Assembly (NCBI RefSeq): GCF_900115565.1
Contig: NZ_FOWW01000002.1
Location: 731,160-795,159, forward strand
Direction: 5' to 3'
Length of the DNA: 64,000 nt
DNA from: Amycolatopsis arida
GTDB taxonomy: Bacteria > Actinomycetota > Actinomycetes > Mycobacteriales > Pseudonocardiaceae
A program made the position numbers and the translations under genes. The first letter of the stretch is position 1. Each line of letters begins with the position of its first letter. The notes below the pieces were generated by a model that saw only the letters and a list, made by a program, of their open reading frames with translations, was not told the origin of the DNA and ran no database searches. Shown here one piece after another: positions 29,707 through 38,113 of the stretch.

Positions 29707-30678
29707 ATGAGGGCTGGGGCACGGCTCGTTCTCGCGCCCCTGATGGCCCTGGTCACGCTGAGCGGGTGCGCCCTCGTCGGCGGCTCCGCGCCGGCACCGC
29801 CGGCACCGCCGGAGCGGGACACCCTGCGGGTCGGGGTGGGCAGCGCGATCGACACGGCCCCGCTGCGGATGGCCGTGGCTGACGGGCTGTTCCAGCGCGG
29901 CGGGCTGCGCGTCGAGCTGGTCGAGCAGCCGAGCCAGGACGAGGCGCTGGCGATGCTGGCCGCCGGCCGGCTCGACGTCGCGTTCGCCAGCAACGTGGCG
30001 CTGTTCAAGGCCGCCGCCGAGGGCACCGAGCTGCAGTTGCAGGGCGAGGCGTACACGGCGGGCCGCACGACGATGGCGCTGATGCGCTGGCCGGGCTCCA
30101 CCTACACCGAGCCCGACGAGAAGCGCTCGCCCCGGATCGCCGTCGACGCGCCGGACGACCTCGGCACGCTGGCGACCAGGTCGGCGTTGCACAGCTCGGG
30201 CGTCGACCCCGAGCGGATCCGGTTCGTGGTGCTCCCCGCCGACGAGCTGGTGCCGGCGCTGCGCGACGGCGACGTGGACGCGGCGTGGATGATGGAGCCG
30301 CAGATCACCCAGGTGCAGAAGGAGTTCGGCGCCAGGGTGTTGGTGGACTGCGCCCGCGGGGCGACGTTGGACTTCCCGGTGTCCAGCTACGCCACCACCG
30401 CGTCGTTCGCCCAGGCCAACCGGCGGACGATGGAGCTGTTCCGGGAGCTGCTCGGCCAGGCGCAGCGGTACGGCGCGGACTCCGTGGCGGTCCGGCGCGC
30501 GCTGCCCGGGCTCGCCGACATCGACGAGACCACGGCGGCGCTGGTGTCACTCGGCGACTACCCGGTGTCGCCGAACGGCGTGCGGTTGCAGCGGGTGGCC
30601 GACCTGATGCACAGCTCCGGCCTGCTCACCGAGCGGCTCGACGTGCCGGCCCTGCTGCCGGCGGCGGTGCCGCGATAG
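29707..30678 (+). CDS. Orphan NitT/TauT-type substrate-binding lipoprotein 2
   Basis: A 323-aa lipoprotein (lipobox TLSGC, Cys21) homologous to binding protein 1. It shares IDTAPLRMA, the LRDGDVDAAWMMEPQITQ segment and the C-terminal GVRLQRVADLMH. No permease or ATPase gene is adjacent. It could feed the transporter at 21477-23930 or serve as a ligand receptor for the divergent kinase 2. XPB starts 20 nt downstream, so the two genes may be cotranscribed. The ligand is unknown. Confidence 0.85.
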   Translation: MRAGARLVLAPLMALVTLSGCALVGGSAPAPPAPPERDTLRVGVGSAIDTAPLRMAVADGLFQRGGLRVELVEQPSQDEALAMLAAGRLDVAFASNVALFKAAAEGTELQLQGEAYTAGRTTMALMRWPGSTYTEPDEKRSPRIAVDAPDDLGTLATRSALHSSGVDPERIRFVVLPADELVPALRDGDVDAAWMMEPQITQVQKEFGARVLVDCARGATLDFPVSSYATTASFAQANRRTMELFRELLGQAQRYGADSVAVRRALPGLADIDETTAALVSLGDYPVSPNGVRLQRVADLMHSSGLLTERLDVPALLPAAVPR

Positions 30679-30698
30679 CGGCACGTATAAAGGTAGGC

Positions 30699-32336
30699 GT
30701 GACCGATGGCCCGCTGATCGTCCAGTCCGACAAGACCGTGCTGCTCGAGGTCGACCACGAGCGCGCCGAGGACGCGCGGACGGCGATCGCCCCGTTCGCC
30801 GAGCTCGAGCGCGCGCCCGAGCACGTGCACACCTACCGAATCACCCCGCTGGCCCTGTGGAACGCGCGCGCCGCCGGGCACGACGCCGAGCAGGTGGTCG
30901 ACGCGCTCACCCGGTTCTCCCGGTTCCCGGTGCCGCAGCCGCTGCTGATCGACGTCGTGGACACGATGGCCCGGTTCGGCCGGCTGCAGATCACCAACCA
31001 CCCCGCGCACGGCCTGGTCATGTCCACCACGGACCGGGCGGTGCTGGAGGAGGTGCTGCGGAGCAAGAAGATCAGCCCGATGCTCGGCGGCCGGATCGAC
31101 CAGGACACCGTGGTGGTGCACCCCTCCGAGCGGGGCCGGCTCAAACAGGCGCTGCTGAAGGTCGGCTGGCCGGCGGAGGACCTCGCCGGGTACGTCGACG
31201 GTGAGGCGCATCCGATGGCGCTGGCCGAGGACGGCTGGGCGCTGCGCGAGTACCAGCGGCAGGCGGCGGACGCGTTCTGGGCCGGCGGCTCCGGTGTGGT
31301 GGTGCTGCCGTGCGGGGCGGGCAAGACGCTGGTCGGCGCGGCGGCGATGGCGCGGGCCCAGGCGACGACGTTGATCCTGGTGACCAACACGGTCGCCGGG
31401 CGGCAGTGGAAGCGCGAGCTGGTGGCGCGCACGTCGCTCACCGAGGACGAGATCGGCGAGTACTCGGGCGAGCGCAAGGAGATCCGCCCGGTCACCATCG
31501 CGACGTACCAGGTGATCACCCGCAAGACCAAGGGCGAGTACAGGCACCTGGAGCTGTTCGACTCGCGCGACTGGGGGCTGGTGGTCTACGACGAGGTGCA
31601 CCTGCTGCCGGCGCCGGTGTTCCGGATGACGGCCGACCTGCAGTCCCGGCGGCGGCTGGGGCTCACCGCGACGCTGGTGCGCGAGGACGGCCGGGAGGGC
31701 GACGTGTTCTCGCTGATCGGGCCGAAGCGGTACGACGTGCCGTGGCGGGACATCGAGTCGCAGGGCTGGATCGCGCCCGCGGAGTGCGTCGAGGTGCGGG
31801 TGACGCTCAGCGACAACGAGCGGCTGACGTACGCGACCGCGGAACCGGACGAGCGCTACCGGCTGGCGTCGACCGCGGGTACGAAGACGTCGATCATCAA
31901 GTCTATTGTGGACAAGCATGCCGGTGAGCCGACGCTGGTGATCGGGGCGTACCTGGACCAGCTGGAGGAGCTCGGCGCGGAACTGGACGCGCCGGTGATC
32001 CAGGGTTCGACGCGGAACCGGGAGCGGGAGGAGCTGTACGACCGGTTCCGCCGGGGCGAGGTGCGGATCCTGGTGGTGTCCAAGGTGGCGAACTTCTCGA
32101 TCGACCTGCCCGAGGCGTCGGTGGCGATCCAGGTGTCCGGCACGTTCGGCTCGCGACAGGAGGAGGCCCAGCGACTGGGCCGGCTGCTCCGCCCCAAGGG
32201 GGACGGGCGGCAGGCGCACTTCTACTCGGTGGTCGCGCGGGACACCGTGGACACCGAGTACGCCGCGCACCGGCAGCGCTTCCTCGCCGAGCAGGGCTAC
32301 GCCTACCGCATCGTGGACGCCGACGCGTTCCGCTGA
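30699..32336 (+). CDS. XPB-type DNA repair helicase
   Basis: A 545-aa superfamily 2 helicase very close to mycobacterial XPB (ErcC3). It starts VTDGPLIVQSDKTVLLEVDH, with a good AAAGGTAGG ribosome site. Motif I is PCGAGKT (about 205), motif II is the DEVH box in VVYDEVHLLPAP (about 298), the XPB-specific RED motif is in LVREDGREG (about 328), and motif VI is QEEAQRLGRLLRP. The N-terminal damage-recognition domain covers about 1-170. Its usual neighbour, the Rv0862c-like gene, is 17.4 kb upstream in this genome. Confidence 0.95.
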   Translation: MTDGPLIVQSDKTVLLEVDHERAEDARTAIAPFAELERAPEHVHTYRITPLALWNARAAGHDAEQVVDALTRFSRFPVPQPLLIDVVDTMARFGRLQITNHPAHGLVMSTTDRAVLEEVLRSKKISPMLGGRIDQDTVVVHPSERGRLKQALLKVGWPAEDLAGYVDGEAHPMALAEDGWALREYQRQAADAFWAGGSGVVVLPCGAGKTLVGAAAMARAQATTLILVTNTVAGRQWKRELVARTSLTEDEIGEYSGERKEIRPVTIATYQVITRKTKGEYRHLELFDSRDWGLVVYDEVHLLPAPVFRMTADLQSRRRLGLTATLVREDGREGDVFSLIGPKRYDVPWRDIESQGWIAPAECVEVRVTLSDNERLTYATAEPDERYRLASTAGTKTSIIKSIVDKHAGEPTLVIGAYLDQLEELGAELDAPVIQGSTRNREREELYDRFRRGEVRILVVSKVANFSIDLPEASVAIQVSGTFGSRQEEAQRLGRLLRPKGDGRQAHFYSVVARDTVDTEYAAHRQRFLAEQGYAYRIVDADAFR

Positions 32337-32362
32337 GCCTCCCGACGTCACCGGTCGCCCGC

Positions 32363-32384
32363 GGGCGGCACCAGGTTGCCGCCC
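32363..32384 (+). terminator. Hairpin after the XPB gene
   Basis: Perfect 8-bp stem GGGCGGCA / TGCCGCCC with a 6-nt loop, 26 nt after the XPB stop. It is followed by GC-rich sequence rather than a T-run. Confidence 0.55.
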
Positions 32385-32655
32385 GGTCGCGGCGTCGGCC
32401 CCGACCCGAGCCGTTCCACCACGCTGCCACCGGCCGCGACCCGACCTGAGCCACTGTCGGCGCCCACGACCTTCCTTGTCGGCCTTCGTCCACGTCCCCC
32501 GCCGGCCCACGTCCACCCCGTGCTCCACCGGTGTCGTTACTGCCCCGATCCGCGCTCACCGCCGCCCGTCGACGCCCGCGCTCGGCACTCACCATGTCCC
32601 CCACACGAGTGGTTCGTACCCGCCGCTGCTGCGCATCCCCCGAACTGTCAGACCC

Positions 32656-32671
32656 TCGAACTAACGTTCGA
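32656..32671. promoter_or_regulatory. SOS-box-like LexA site
   Basis: TCGAACTAACGTTCGA is a perfect 16-nt palindrome that fits the actinobacterial LexA box (TCGAAC-N4-GTTCGA) at every defined base. It ends 24 nt before the start codon of the DUF4253 gene, overlapping the region where RNA polymerase would bind. Of the sequences I read, this is the only perfect match in the window. Confidence 0.7.
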
Positions 32672-32695
32672 CCCATCGTCAACGAAGGGGGTCAC

Positions 32696-33451
32696 ATGAC
32701 AGGAACCATCGCCGCCGCGCCGCTCCGTCCGGCCGCGGCGTCCGAGCTCGATCTCCCGCCGGGTCGCTGGCACGGTGAGCTCTGGCTCACCGACCGGCCC
32801 CTCGACCGCCCGCGGTCGTTCCTCGCCGGTGTCGCCGCGCAGCCGCGGACCGCGCTGTGGCCACTGCTCGTCCCACCGGAGTGCAACGTGGGTGAGCTGT
32901 TCGCGGCACGGGCGCCGAGCCGGATCGACCGCGACCCGGGTGCCGTACTGGCCCGGTGGTGGGCGGGCGCCGGGGAGCGGCGGCACGGCCTCGGCACCTT
33001 CTCCGCATTCCCCGCCTTCCCCGGCCTCGCCCGGCCGGCCTGGATCCGGGCGGATCCACTGGCCGAGGCCGGTAACACCGGCTCGCTCCTGGCCGCGCGG
33101 GCGCCACACCGGCTCGGCCTCGTCCGAGCCTCCCGGCCGGCGGACGTCCCCGCCCTGCTCGGCTGGTGCCCGCCATCCGCCGGCGAGGAGGGCCCCGCCG
33201 GTGTCTCCGCCGTCCTCCGCAGCTGGGAGGACCGGTTCGGCGCGGTGCTGATCTCCCTCGGCCCCCGCGCGGTCGAGCTGTCCGTGGCCGCCCCACCCCG
33301 CACTCCCGACCGCGCGCTCGCGGTGGCCGCGGAGCACCTCGCGTTCTGCCCCGAGCCGGACCATCCGTCGCGGGACGAGCCCTGGGCGTTCGCGAACGAG
33401 CTCGTCGGCCGGCGTCGCTGGCGGTTCCGGTGGGCACCCGGCGGCGTTTAG
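32696..33451 (+). CDS. DUF4253 domain protein, probably LexA-regulated
   Basis: A 251-aa cytoplasmic protein of the DUF4253 family. The C-terminal region reads DRALAVAAEHLAFCPEPD and then DEPWAFANELVGRRRWRFRW, the family signature. Function is unknown. The start ATG at 32696 has AAGGGGG 6 nt upstream. The SOS-box-like palindrome just ahead of it suggests induction by DNA damage, and it sits directly after an XPB repair helicase. No signal peptide or membrane segment. Confidence 0.75.
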   Translation: MTGTIAAAPLRPAAASELDLPPGRWHGELWLTDRPLDRPRSFLAGVAAQPRTALWPLLVPPECNVGELFAARAPSRIDRDPGAVLARWWAGAGERRHGLGTFSAFPAFPGLARPAWIRADPLAEAGNTGSLLAARAPHRLGLVRASRPADVPALLGWCPPSAGEEGPAGVSAVLRSWEDRFGAVLISLGPRAVELSVAAPPRTPDRALAVAAEHLAFCPEPDHPSRDEPWAFANELVGRRRWRFRWAPGGV

Positions 33452-33490
33452 CCTTCCGCGAGTGGGCTAACCCGTTCGCGGGGTGATGCG

Positions 33491-34366
33491 GTGGCCGAGA
33501 TCCGGGTTGGCACATCGGGGTGGCGCTACCCGCCCTGGCGTGGCGTGTTCTACCCGAAGGGGCTTCCGCAGCGGCGCGAGCTGGAATACCTGTCGCGGCA
33601 GCTGGGCACTGTTGAGATCAACGGCTCGTTCTACTCGCTGCAGCGCCCCAAGCGCTATCGGCAGTGGTTCGAGCACACTCCCGACGAATTCCTGTTCGCC
33701 GTGAAGGGCGCCCGGTTCGTCACGCACATGAAGCAGCTGCGCGACGTGGAGACGCCGCTGGCGAACTTCTTCGCGTCCGGTGTGCTCGCGCTGGGCCACA
33801 AGCTCGGACCGCTGCTGTGGCAGCTGCCGCCGCGGCTGCCGTTCGACGTCGACCGGTTGGTCGGGTTCTTCGACCTGCTGCCCCGCAGCACCGGAGCGGC
33901 GGCCAAGCTCGCCACGCACCACGACGAACGGCTGCCGTGCGCACCGCACACCGATCCCGGTGACGACCGGCCACTGCGGCACGCGCTGGAGGTTCGCCAC
34001 CCCAGCTTCGCGGTGCCGGAGACGGTCGACCTCCTCCGCGAACACGACATCGCGCTGGTGGTCTCGGACACCGCGGGGAACTGGACCTACTTGGAGGACG
34101 TGACTGCCGACTTCGTCTACATCCGCCTCCACGGCGACGAGGAGCTCTACACCAGCGGGTACAGCGACGCGGCGTTGGAGACCTGGGCGGAGAAGATCAG
34201 GAGCTGGCACGCGGGCCGGAGCCCGCGCACCGAGCACACCGTCGGACCCCCCGCTCCCCGCCGTCGCCGGGACGTCTACGTCTACTTCGACAACGACGCG
34301 AAGGTGAAGGCCCCCACCGACGCCATCGCACTGGCCACCAAACTCGGCATCGGCCCCACCCGCTGA
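33491..34366 (+). CDS. DUF72 family protein
   Basis: A 291-aa protein with the DUF72 TIM-barrel features: GTSGWRYPPWRGVFYP at the N-terminus, TVEINGSFYSLQRP, FLFAVKGARFVTH and the C-terminal DVYVYFDNDAKVKAP. The biochemical role of the family is not established. GTG start 39 nt after the DUF4253 stop, so it could share that transcript and its SOS control. Confidence 0.88.
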   Translation: MAEIRVGTSGWRYPPWRGVFYPKGLPQRRELEYLSRQLGTVEINGSFYSLQRPKRYRQWFEHTPDEFLFAVKGARFVTHMKQLRDVETPLANFFASGVLALGHKLGPLLWQLPPRLPFDVDRLVGFFDLLPRSTGAAAKLATHHDERLPCAPHTDPGDDRPLRHALEVRHPSFAVPETVDLLREHDIALVVSDTAGNWTYLEDVTADFVYIRLHGDEELYTSGYSDAALETWAEKIRSWHAGRSPRTEHTVGPPAPRRRRDVYVYFDNDAKVKAPTDAIALATKLGIGPTR

Positions 34367-34372
34367 CCCACG

Positions 34373-34440
34373 AGATCTACGTTCGAAACGACGAGTTCTA
34401 GGTTCGCCGACCACGACTTCCACGTCCGGCACGGCGTACG
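34373..34440. repeat. Family A degenerate intergenic repeat, second locus
   Basis: Right after the DUF72 stop come units CGAGATCTACGTTCGAAACG, ACGAGTTCTAGGTTCGCCGA and a third, more decayed CACGACTTCCACGTCC. These match the units after rpf (7363-7679). The gap shows no gene. Confidence 0.45.
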
Positions 34441-34527
34441 CCCGGCCACGCCACCGACGTCAAGCCCCACGAGACTCTGACAAGTGAGCCGGTGCACCCC
34501 CCGCGGCTCGGCTCCCGCGAGCACTAC

Positions 34528-34544
34528 TGTTCGGAGAGCGAACA
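34528..34544. promoter_or_regulatory. Perfect palindrome upstream of the nitroreductase gene
   Basis: TGTTCG-gagag-CGAACA, 6-nt arms, centred 73 nt upstream of the nitroreductase start. The arm order is opposite to a LexA box, so another regulator is more likely. Operator function is inferred from symmetry and position. Confidence 0.4.
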
Positions 34545-34608
34545 CCGGAGTACGAAAATCGGGTCACGGACCTTTGCCCGGCCTGGCCCGGTTGCCATAC
34601 TCGCCGCC

Positions 34609-35328
34609 GTGACCAACCCCAACCCCACCACCAACGGAACCCAGCGGTGGAAGCCGATCCACGGCCTGCCCTACGAACCCGTGCCGTACCGGCCGCCGCG
34701 CCTGCCGTGGGAGGAGTCCCTGGCCAGGGCCGCCGAGCTGCGCCGGCGGATGAGCGAGCGCAGGACGGTGCGCATGTTCTCGCCCGACCCGGTCCCCGAG
34801 CAGGCCGTGCTGGATGCCATCGCGGTCGCGGCCACCGCACCCAGCGGCGCGCACCAGCAGCCCTGGACGTTCGTGCTGGTGGACGACCCGGAGGTGCGCC
34901 GGCGGATCCGGGAGGCCGCGGAACGCGAGGAGCGGATCTCCTACTCGGGGCGGCTCGGCGAGGAGTGGCTGGCCGCGCTGCGCCCGCTGGGCACCGACGA
35001 CGTGAAACCCCACCTCACCGACGCCCCTCACCTGATCGTGGTGTTCCAGCAGCGCTACTACCTCGACGAGGACGGCGCCAGGCGCAAGCACTACTACGTC
35101 GACGAGTCGGTGGGTATCGCCGTCGGCATGTTGCTCACCGCGCTCCACCTCTCCGGCCTGGCCGCGCTCACCCACACGCCCTCGCCCATGAAGTTCCTCG
35201 GCGAGGTCCTCGGCCGGCCACGCAACGAGAAGGCGTTCGCGGTGATCCCGGTCGGCTACCCGGCCGACGACTGCGAAGTCCCGAACCTCACCCGCAAGTC
35301 ACTGGACCAGGTGCTCGTCCGGGTGTGA
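34609..35328 (+). CDS. Nitroreductase family flavoprotein (IYD-like)
   Basis: A 239-aa FMN-dependent oxidoreductase. The N-terminal FMN-binding motif is SERRTVRMFSPDPVP, followed by AATAPSGAHQQPWTFVLV. Lid residues are in SYSGRLGEEWLAAL, and the C-terminal nucleotide-binding region is VIPVGYPADDCEVP. The extended N-terminus and lid resemble the iodotyrosine deiodinase branch rather than classic NfsB. GTG start. A palindromic operator candidate lies upstream, and a bidirectional hairpin lies between it and the convergent next gene. Confidence 0.88.
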   Translation: MTNPNPTTNGTQRWKPIHGLPYEPVPYRPPRLPWEESLARAAELRRRMSERRTVRMFSPDPVPEQAVLDAIAVAATAPSGAHQQPWTFVLVDDPEVRRRIREAAEREERISYSGRLGEEWLAALRPLGTDDVKPHLTDAPHLIVVFQQRYYLDEDGARRKHYYVDESVGIAVGMLLTALHLSGLAALTHTPSPMKFLGEVLGRPRNEKAFAVIPVGYPADDCEVPNLTRKSLDQVLVRV

Positions 35329-35340
35329 CACGGTGCAGTG

Positions 35341-35377
35341 CCGCCCGCCCCGAACGGCGTCCCGATGGGGCGGGCGG
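35341..35377. terminator. Bidirectional hairpin between convergent genes
   Basis: Perfect 11-bp stem CCGCCCGCCCC / GGGGCGGGCGG with a 15-nt loop, 12 nt after the nitroreductase stop and 29 nt from the stop of the convergent DJ-1 gene. It could serve both transcripts. Confidence 0.75.
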
Positions 35378-35406
35378 TGCATCGGATGAGGTGAGCGGCA
35401 AGCCGG

Positions 35407-35979
35407 CTATACGCTCGACGCCTGGGCGGAATGCTTGCCCTCGCGGATCTCCTCGACCAGCTTGGAGCAGAAAGCCGGAAGGTCGTCGGGCTTACGGCTG
35501 GTCACCAAGCCGGAGTCCACCACGACCTCCTCGTCGACCCACTCGGCGCCCGCGTTGCGCAGATCCGTCTGCAGGCTCGGCCACGAGGTCAGCCGCCGGC
35601 CGCGCACCACGTCGGCCTCGATCAGCGTCCACGGCCCGTGGCAGATCGCCGCGACCGGCTTGCGCTGGGTGAAGAACTCCCGCACGAACCGGACCGCCTC
35701 CGGCACGGTGCGCAGGATGTCCGGGTTGGCCACGCCGCCCGGCAGCACCAGCGCGTCGTAGTCGTCGACGGACGCCTCGCCGGCCACCTTGTCGACCGGG
35801 AAGGTGTCCCCCTTGTCCAGGTGGTTGAACGCCTGGACGGTGCCCGACTTGGTGGAGATCAACTCCGGCCGGCCACCGGCCTTCTCGACGGCCTTCCACG
35901 GCTCGGTCAGCTCGACCTGCTCGGTGCCCTCGGGCGCCACCACGAAGGCCACCCGCTTGCCCTGCAGAGTATCGGCCAC
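35407..35979 (-). CDS. DJ-1/PfpI family protein
   Basis: A 190-aa class I glutamine-amidotransferase-like protein of the PfpI/DJ-1 group, which includes deglycases and stress proteins. The nucleophile elbow is AAICHGPWTLIEADVVRGRRLT with the catalytic Cys. Other marks are ALVLPGGVANPDILR and the ELISTKSGTVQAF strand. The GTG at 35979 has a near-perfect AAAGGAGG ribosome site. Activity (glyoxalase, protease or chaperone) is not decidable from sequence. Confidence 0.88.
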   Translation of the reverse strand: MADTLQGKRVAFVVAPEGTEQVELTEPWKAVEKAGGRPELISTKSGTVQAFNHLDKGDTFPVDKVAGEASVDDYDALVLPGGVANPDILRTVPEAVRFVREFFTQRKPVAAICHGPWTLIEADVVRGRRLTSWPSLQTDLRNAGAEWVDEEVVVDSGLVTSRKPDDLPAFCSKLVEEIREGKHSAQASSV

Positions 35980-36108
35980 GATAACCCCTCCTTTCGCCAA
36001 ATCTCGTCCACGAACCGGCATACCCGCTGCTCAGGGAGGCCGAAACACCCCCGGGAAAATCGGCTGACCCGGGCCGCGGCCGCTGCTACCGTGCGCCGCG
36101 AACACGGT

Positions 36109-36186
36109 CCGTCCAGGAAAGGGGTTGCCGAATGCGCCGGTGGTCGTCCCACACCGCACCCCACCCGGCAGCCCACTCCTGGACGG
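36109..36186 (+). promoter_or_regulatory. Attenuator-like inverted repeat in the RPP gene leader
   Basis: CCGTCCAGGA (36109-36118) is exactly complementary to TCCTGGACGG (36177-36186), which ends 3 nt before the ATG of the ribosomal protection gene. The arms enclose a short reading frame with its own ribosome site. Pairing would bury the start region. This layout is like leaders in which a stalled ribosome exposes the start of a resistance gene. Inference from sequence only. Confidence 0.5.
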
Positions 36187-36227
36187 TTCATGACCACGAT
36201 CAACATCGGGATCCTCGCGCACGTTGA
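36132..36227 (+). CDS. Putative 31-aa leader peptide
   Basis: Short frame ATG CGC CGG TGG ... TGA encoding MRRWSSHTAPHPAAHSW and a further 14 residues. AAAGGGG lies about 11 nt before the ATG. It begins inside the inverted repeat and overlaps the first 38 nt of the ribosomal protection gene in another frame. If translated, ribosome movement across it would disturb the hairpin. Coding is plausible but unproved. Confidence 0.4.
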   Translation: MRRWSSHTAPHPAAHSWTVHDHDQHRDPRAR

Positions 36228-38113
36228 CGCCGGCAAGACGACCCTGACCGAGCGTCTGCTGTTCGACGCGGGCGCGATCGCCGACCTCGGCAGCGTGGAC
36301 GGCGGCAACACCCGTACCGACACCCTCGACATCGAGCGTCGGCGCGGCATCACGATTCGCTCCGGCGTGGTGTCGTTCGACGCGGGTGACCGCACGGTCA
36401 ACATCATCGACACCCCGAGACACTCCGACTTCGTCGGCGAGGTCGAGCGGGCGCTGCGCGTGCTCGACGGCGCGGTCCTGGTGGTCTCGGCCACCAGCGG
36501 GGTTCAGGCGCAGACCAGGATCCTCGCGCGCACCCTGCGCCGGCTCCGCGTGCCGACACTGGTGTTCGTCAACAAGGTCGACCGGCTCGCCCGGCCGGTC
36601 GACCAGCTCCTCACCGATCTCCGGCGGCGGCTCACCCCCGACGTGGTCCCGCTGGTCGACCTCGACGCGGAGTCCGGTGAGGTGCGGGCGGCCGACTTCG
36701 CCGACCCGGCGTTCCTGGCGCGGGTGGGCGAGGTGCTCGCCGAGCACGACGACCGCTGCCTGCGGGCCTATGTGGACTCGGTGCTGACACCCGAGCTGGT
36801 GCGCCGGTGCCTCACCGGGCAGACCGCGGCGGGGCGGGTGCATCCGGTGTTCCTCGGTTCCGCCCGCACCGGGCTGGGCCTGCCCGAGCTGGTCGACGGG
36901 ATCCACGACCTCGTCCCGGCGGCGCCCGGCGGTGACGAGCTGAGCGCCACCGTCTTCAAGGTCGAGCGGGACGCCGCCGGGAACCGGATCGCCTATGTGC
37001 GGCTGCACTCGGGCTCGCTGCGGGTGCGCGAGGAGATCACCGGTTACCGGCGGGATGACGCCGGCGACCAGCTGAAGTACCGCGGCAGGGTCACCGCGTT
37101 GCACGCCGCCACGCCCGACCGGTCGACCCCACGGGAGGCCGTGACCGCCGGGGAGATCGCGATGGTGCGCGGTGTGCCGGGAGCGCGGGTCGGCGACGCG
37201 CTCGGCAGCCCGGCGAGCCTGCGCGGCGACCGCCCGTTCCCACCGCCGTCGCTGTCCACGGTGGTCACCGTGCGCGACCCCGCCCACCGGCCCCGACTCC
37301 ACGCCGCGCTGCGCGAACTGTCCGAACAGGACCCACTGGTCGGCCTGCGGATGGACGAGCTGACCGGGGAGCTCTCCGTGCGCGTCTACGGCGACGTGCA
37401 GAAGGAGGTGATCGGGACGCGGCTGCGCGAGGAGTTCGGGATCCTGGCCGACTTCGCGCCGACGCGGCCGGTGTACGTCGAGAAGCCCACCGGCACGGCC
37501 GAGGTGGTGCACAGGATCGACGAGCACGGGCCCAACGACGTCTTCGCGACGGTGGGGCTGCGGGTGGAGCCGGGGCCGCCGAGCTCCGGCGTCCGGTTCG
37601 CGGTGGAGGTGGAGCTGGGCTCGCTACCGCGCGCGTTCCAGACGGCGATCGAGGAGACGGTGTACCGCACCTCCCGGCGGCCCACACGGCTGGCAGGTCA
37701 CCGACTGCGCCGTCACGCTGACGACGTCCGGGTTCGCCAGCCCGGTCAGCACCGCCGGCGACTTCCGGACGATGACCGAGCTGCTGCTCACCCGCGCACT
37801 GCGGCAGGCCGGCACGCGGGTGTACGAGCCGGTCGACCGGTTCGAGCTCGAGGTGCCGGAGGACGTGGCGGGCGCCGTGCTCGCCGCGCTCGCCGGCCTG
37901 GGCGGGATGCCGCGCGCGACCGGAGCCGATGACGCCGGCGTGCGGATCGTCGGCGTGCTCCCCGCCGCGCGGACCGCCGACTTTCGCCGCCGCTTACCCG
38001 CGCTGAGCCGGGGGGAGGGACTGCTCACCACCGAGCCCGCCGGCTACCGGCCGGTGCCGGACGGCGAGCGGCGGGCCGGTCAGCCCAGCCAGGGGCGGGC
38101 GAACCGGTCGTAG
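36190..38113 (+). pseudogene. TetM/OtrA-like ribosomal protection protein, frameshifted
   Basis: Translation-factor GTPase of the tetracycline-resistance ribosomal protection family, about 640 codons. G1 is AHVDAGKTTLTERLL and G4 is NKVDR, but the G3 motif reads DTPRHSDF where DTPGH is expected, so the key Gly is Arg. Domains II-IV follow in order. At 37679-37681 a single extra C in GGCCCAC shifts the frame: upstream reads EETVYRTSRRP, and downstream the homologous sequence HGWQVTDCAVTLTTSGFASP resumes in the +1 frame and runs to the stop at 38113. This could be true decay or a homopolymer sequencing error. The 3' end overlaps the convergent pheC-like gene by 34 nt. Confidence 0.85.

Larger units (their letters stand above)
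32337..32695. other. Intergenic region between XPB and the DUF4253 gene
   Basis: About 360 nt without a supported gene. Near its start is a hairpin at 32363-32384 that can end the XPB transcript. Near its end is a perfect SOS-box-like palindrome at 32656-32671 and a ribosome site for the next gene. The GC-rich middle shows no recognised motif. Confidence 0.5.

Noticed and set aside
34528..34544. Palindrome TGTTCG-N5-CGAACA as an SOS box
   Set aside because: The half-sites are in the reverse order (GTTCG first) and the spacer is 5, not the 4 of the LexA box.
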